DNA from: Zygnema cylindricum
Lineage: Eukaryota; Streptophyta; Zygnematophyceae; Zygnematales; Zygnemataceae
Assembly: GCA_037447655.1 (NCBI GenBank)
Contig: JBBHKE010002800.1
Coordinates: 15,007-55,907 of the forward strand
Reading direction: 5' to 3'
Length of the DNA stretch: 40,901 nt
Of this stretch, positions 40,601-40,901 are shown in pieces (position 1 is the stretch's first letter; every line of letters begins with the position of its first letter). The position numbers and the translations under genes are program-made. The notes beneath the pieces are model-generated. The model was not told the DNA's origin and made no database searches. It saw nothing but the letters and a program-made list of their open reading frames with translations.

Positions 40601-40901
40601 TGAAGATGCATGAAATATCATCAACTGTGCTCAACTTAAACTCAAATGATAGCGAGATATCGGAAATGAAATAAATCATAAAAGTAAAAATGGGTAAATA
40701 CAACAACAAGCAAGGTGGAAGAAAAAGAAAGGTCAACGACTTAGCTGGTTATGGTTAGGTCGGTTACTAAGCCGATGGATGACCACTAGGCCCCACGGTC
40801 TATTTATATTCCTTGCAGGAGTTATCTTATCAAGGATAATCTGAATTTATACTTAAATAGAATAAATCAAAGCATAAACAACCGAGAAAGATAAATAAAA
40901 A
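40601..40901. other. Unassigned window end
   Basis: No continuation of element B pol or its LTR is visible. Either another insertion or a deletion boundary lies here. No gene was recognised. Confidence 0.4.

Noticed and set aside
1-40901. CRISPR array, bacterial operon, phage or defence system
   Set aside because: No regularly spaced repeats or prokaryotic gene organisation; all recognised coding sequence belongs to eukaryotic transposons.

Overview
The window reads as a transposon-rich stretch of a eukaryotic nuclear genome. No ordinary host gene, rRNA gene, functional tRNA gene or CRISPR array was recognised. Several Ty1-copia elements carry variants of the primer site TGGTATCAGAGC that is typical of plant LTR elements, so a land plant or a streptophyte (or other plant-like) alga with a large genome is the best guess. 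Confidence in the lineage is low. A second group of copia elements here is primed differently, at GGTTATGGGCCC, which matches the anticodon arm of initiator tRNA-Met as in Drosophila copia.

Layout. 1-2032 is gene-free, with short tandem duplications and a gag scrap. 2033-5608 is a fold-back element with ~560-585 bp inverted arms; its left arm was hit by a solo LTR (2146-3508) and a Harbinger-like MITE (3770-4544). 5926-7414 is a 1.5 kb palindrome made of two head-to-head Harbinger-like units. 7441-8865 holds a gutted copia element and a solo LTR. 10079-10876 is a hAT MITE with a perfect 8-bp target duplication. 12100-13190 is an LTR plus gag relic. 13439-14107 is a TRIM-like miniature element whose LTR contains a tRNA-like unit, followed by a ~760 bp polypyrimidine tract. 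15400-17310 holds a minus-strand copia RT relic, a tRNA-like cloverleaf and a decayed hAT transposase. 17881-20087 holds two LTR ends joined head-to-head, a second copy of the fold-back arm and a solo LTR with a 5-bp target duplication.

20800 to the end is a nested stack. Copia element D (about 21503-27362) is interrupted by element C (23226-26812, target duplication CGCTT), a gag-only non-autonomous element. D is followed, and probably interrupted, by copia element B (27363 to about 40600). B is interrupted by element A (31627-38072, target duplication AAAGT) and by Harbinger-like element X (38696-40247), which contains a second copy, Y, in inverted orientation. A is the youngest LTR element: its ~1,047 bp LTRs differ at only about ten positions by eye. 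Its coding region is nearly complete, broken by one frameshift and one nonsense codon.

The points most worth follow-up are: Gag translation that starts inside the LTR and runs through the primer-binding site in several families; tRNA-like modules plus a conserved hairpin carried inside LTRs; the gag-only element with a long basic tail; and the nested TWA-flanked palindromic transposons. All calls are by eye; no database search was possible.
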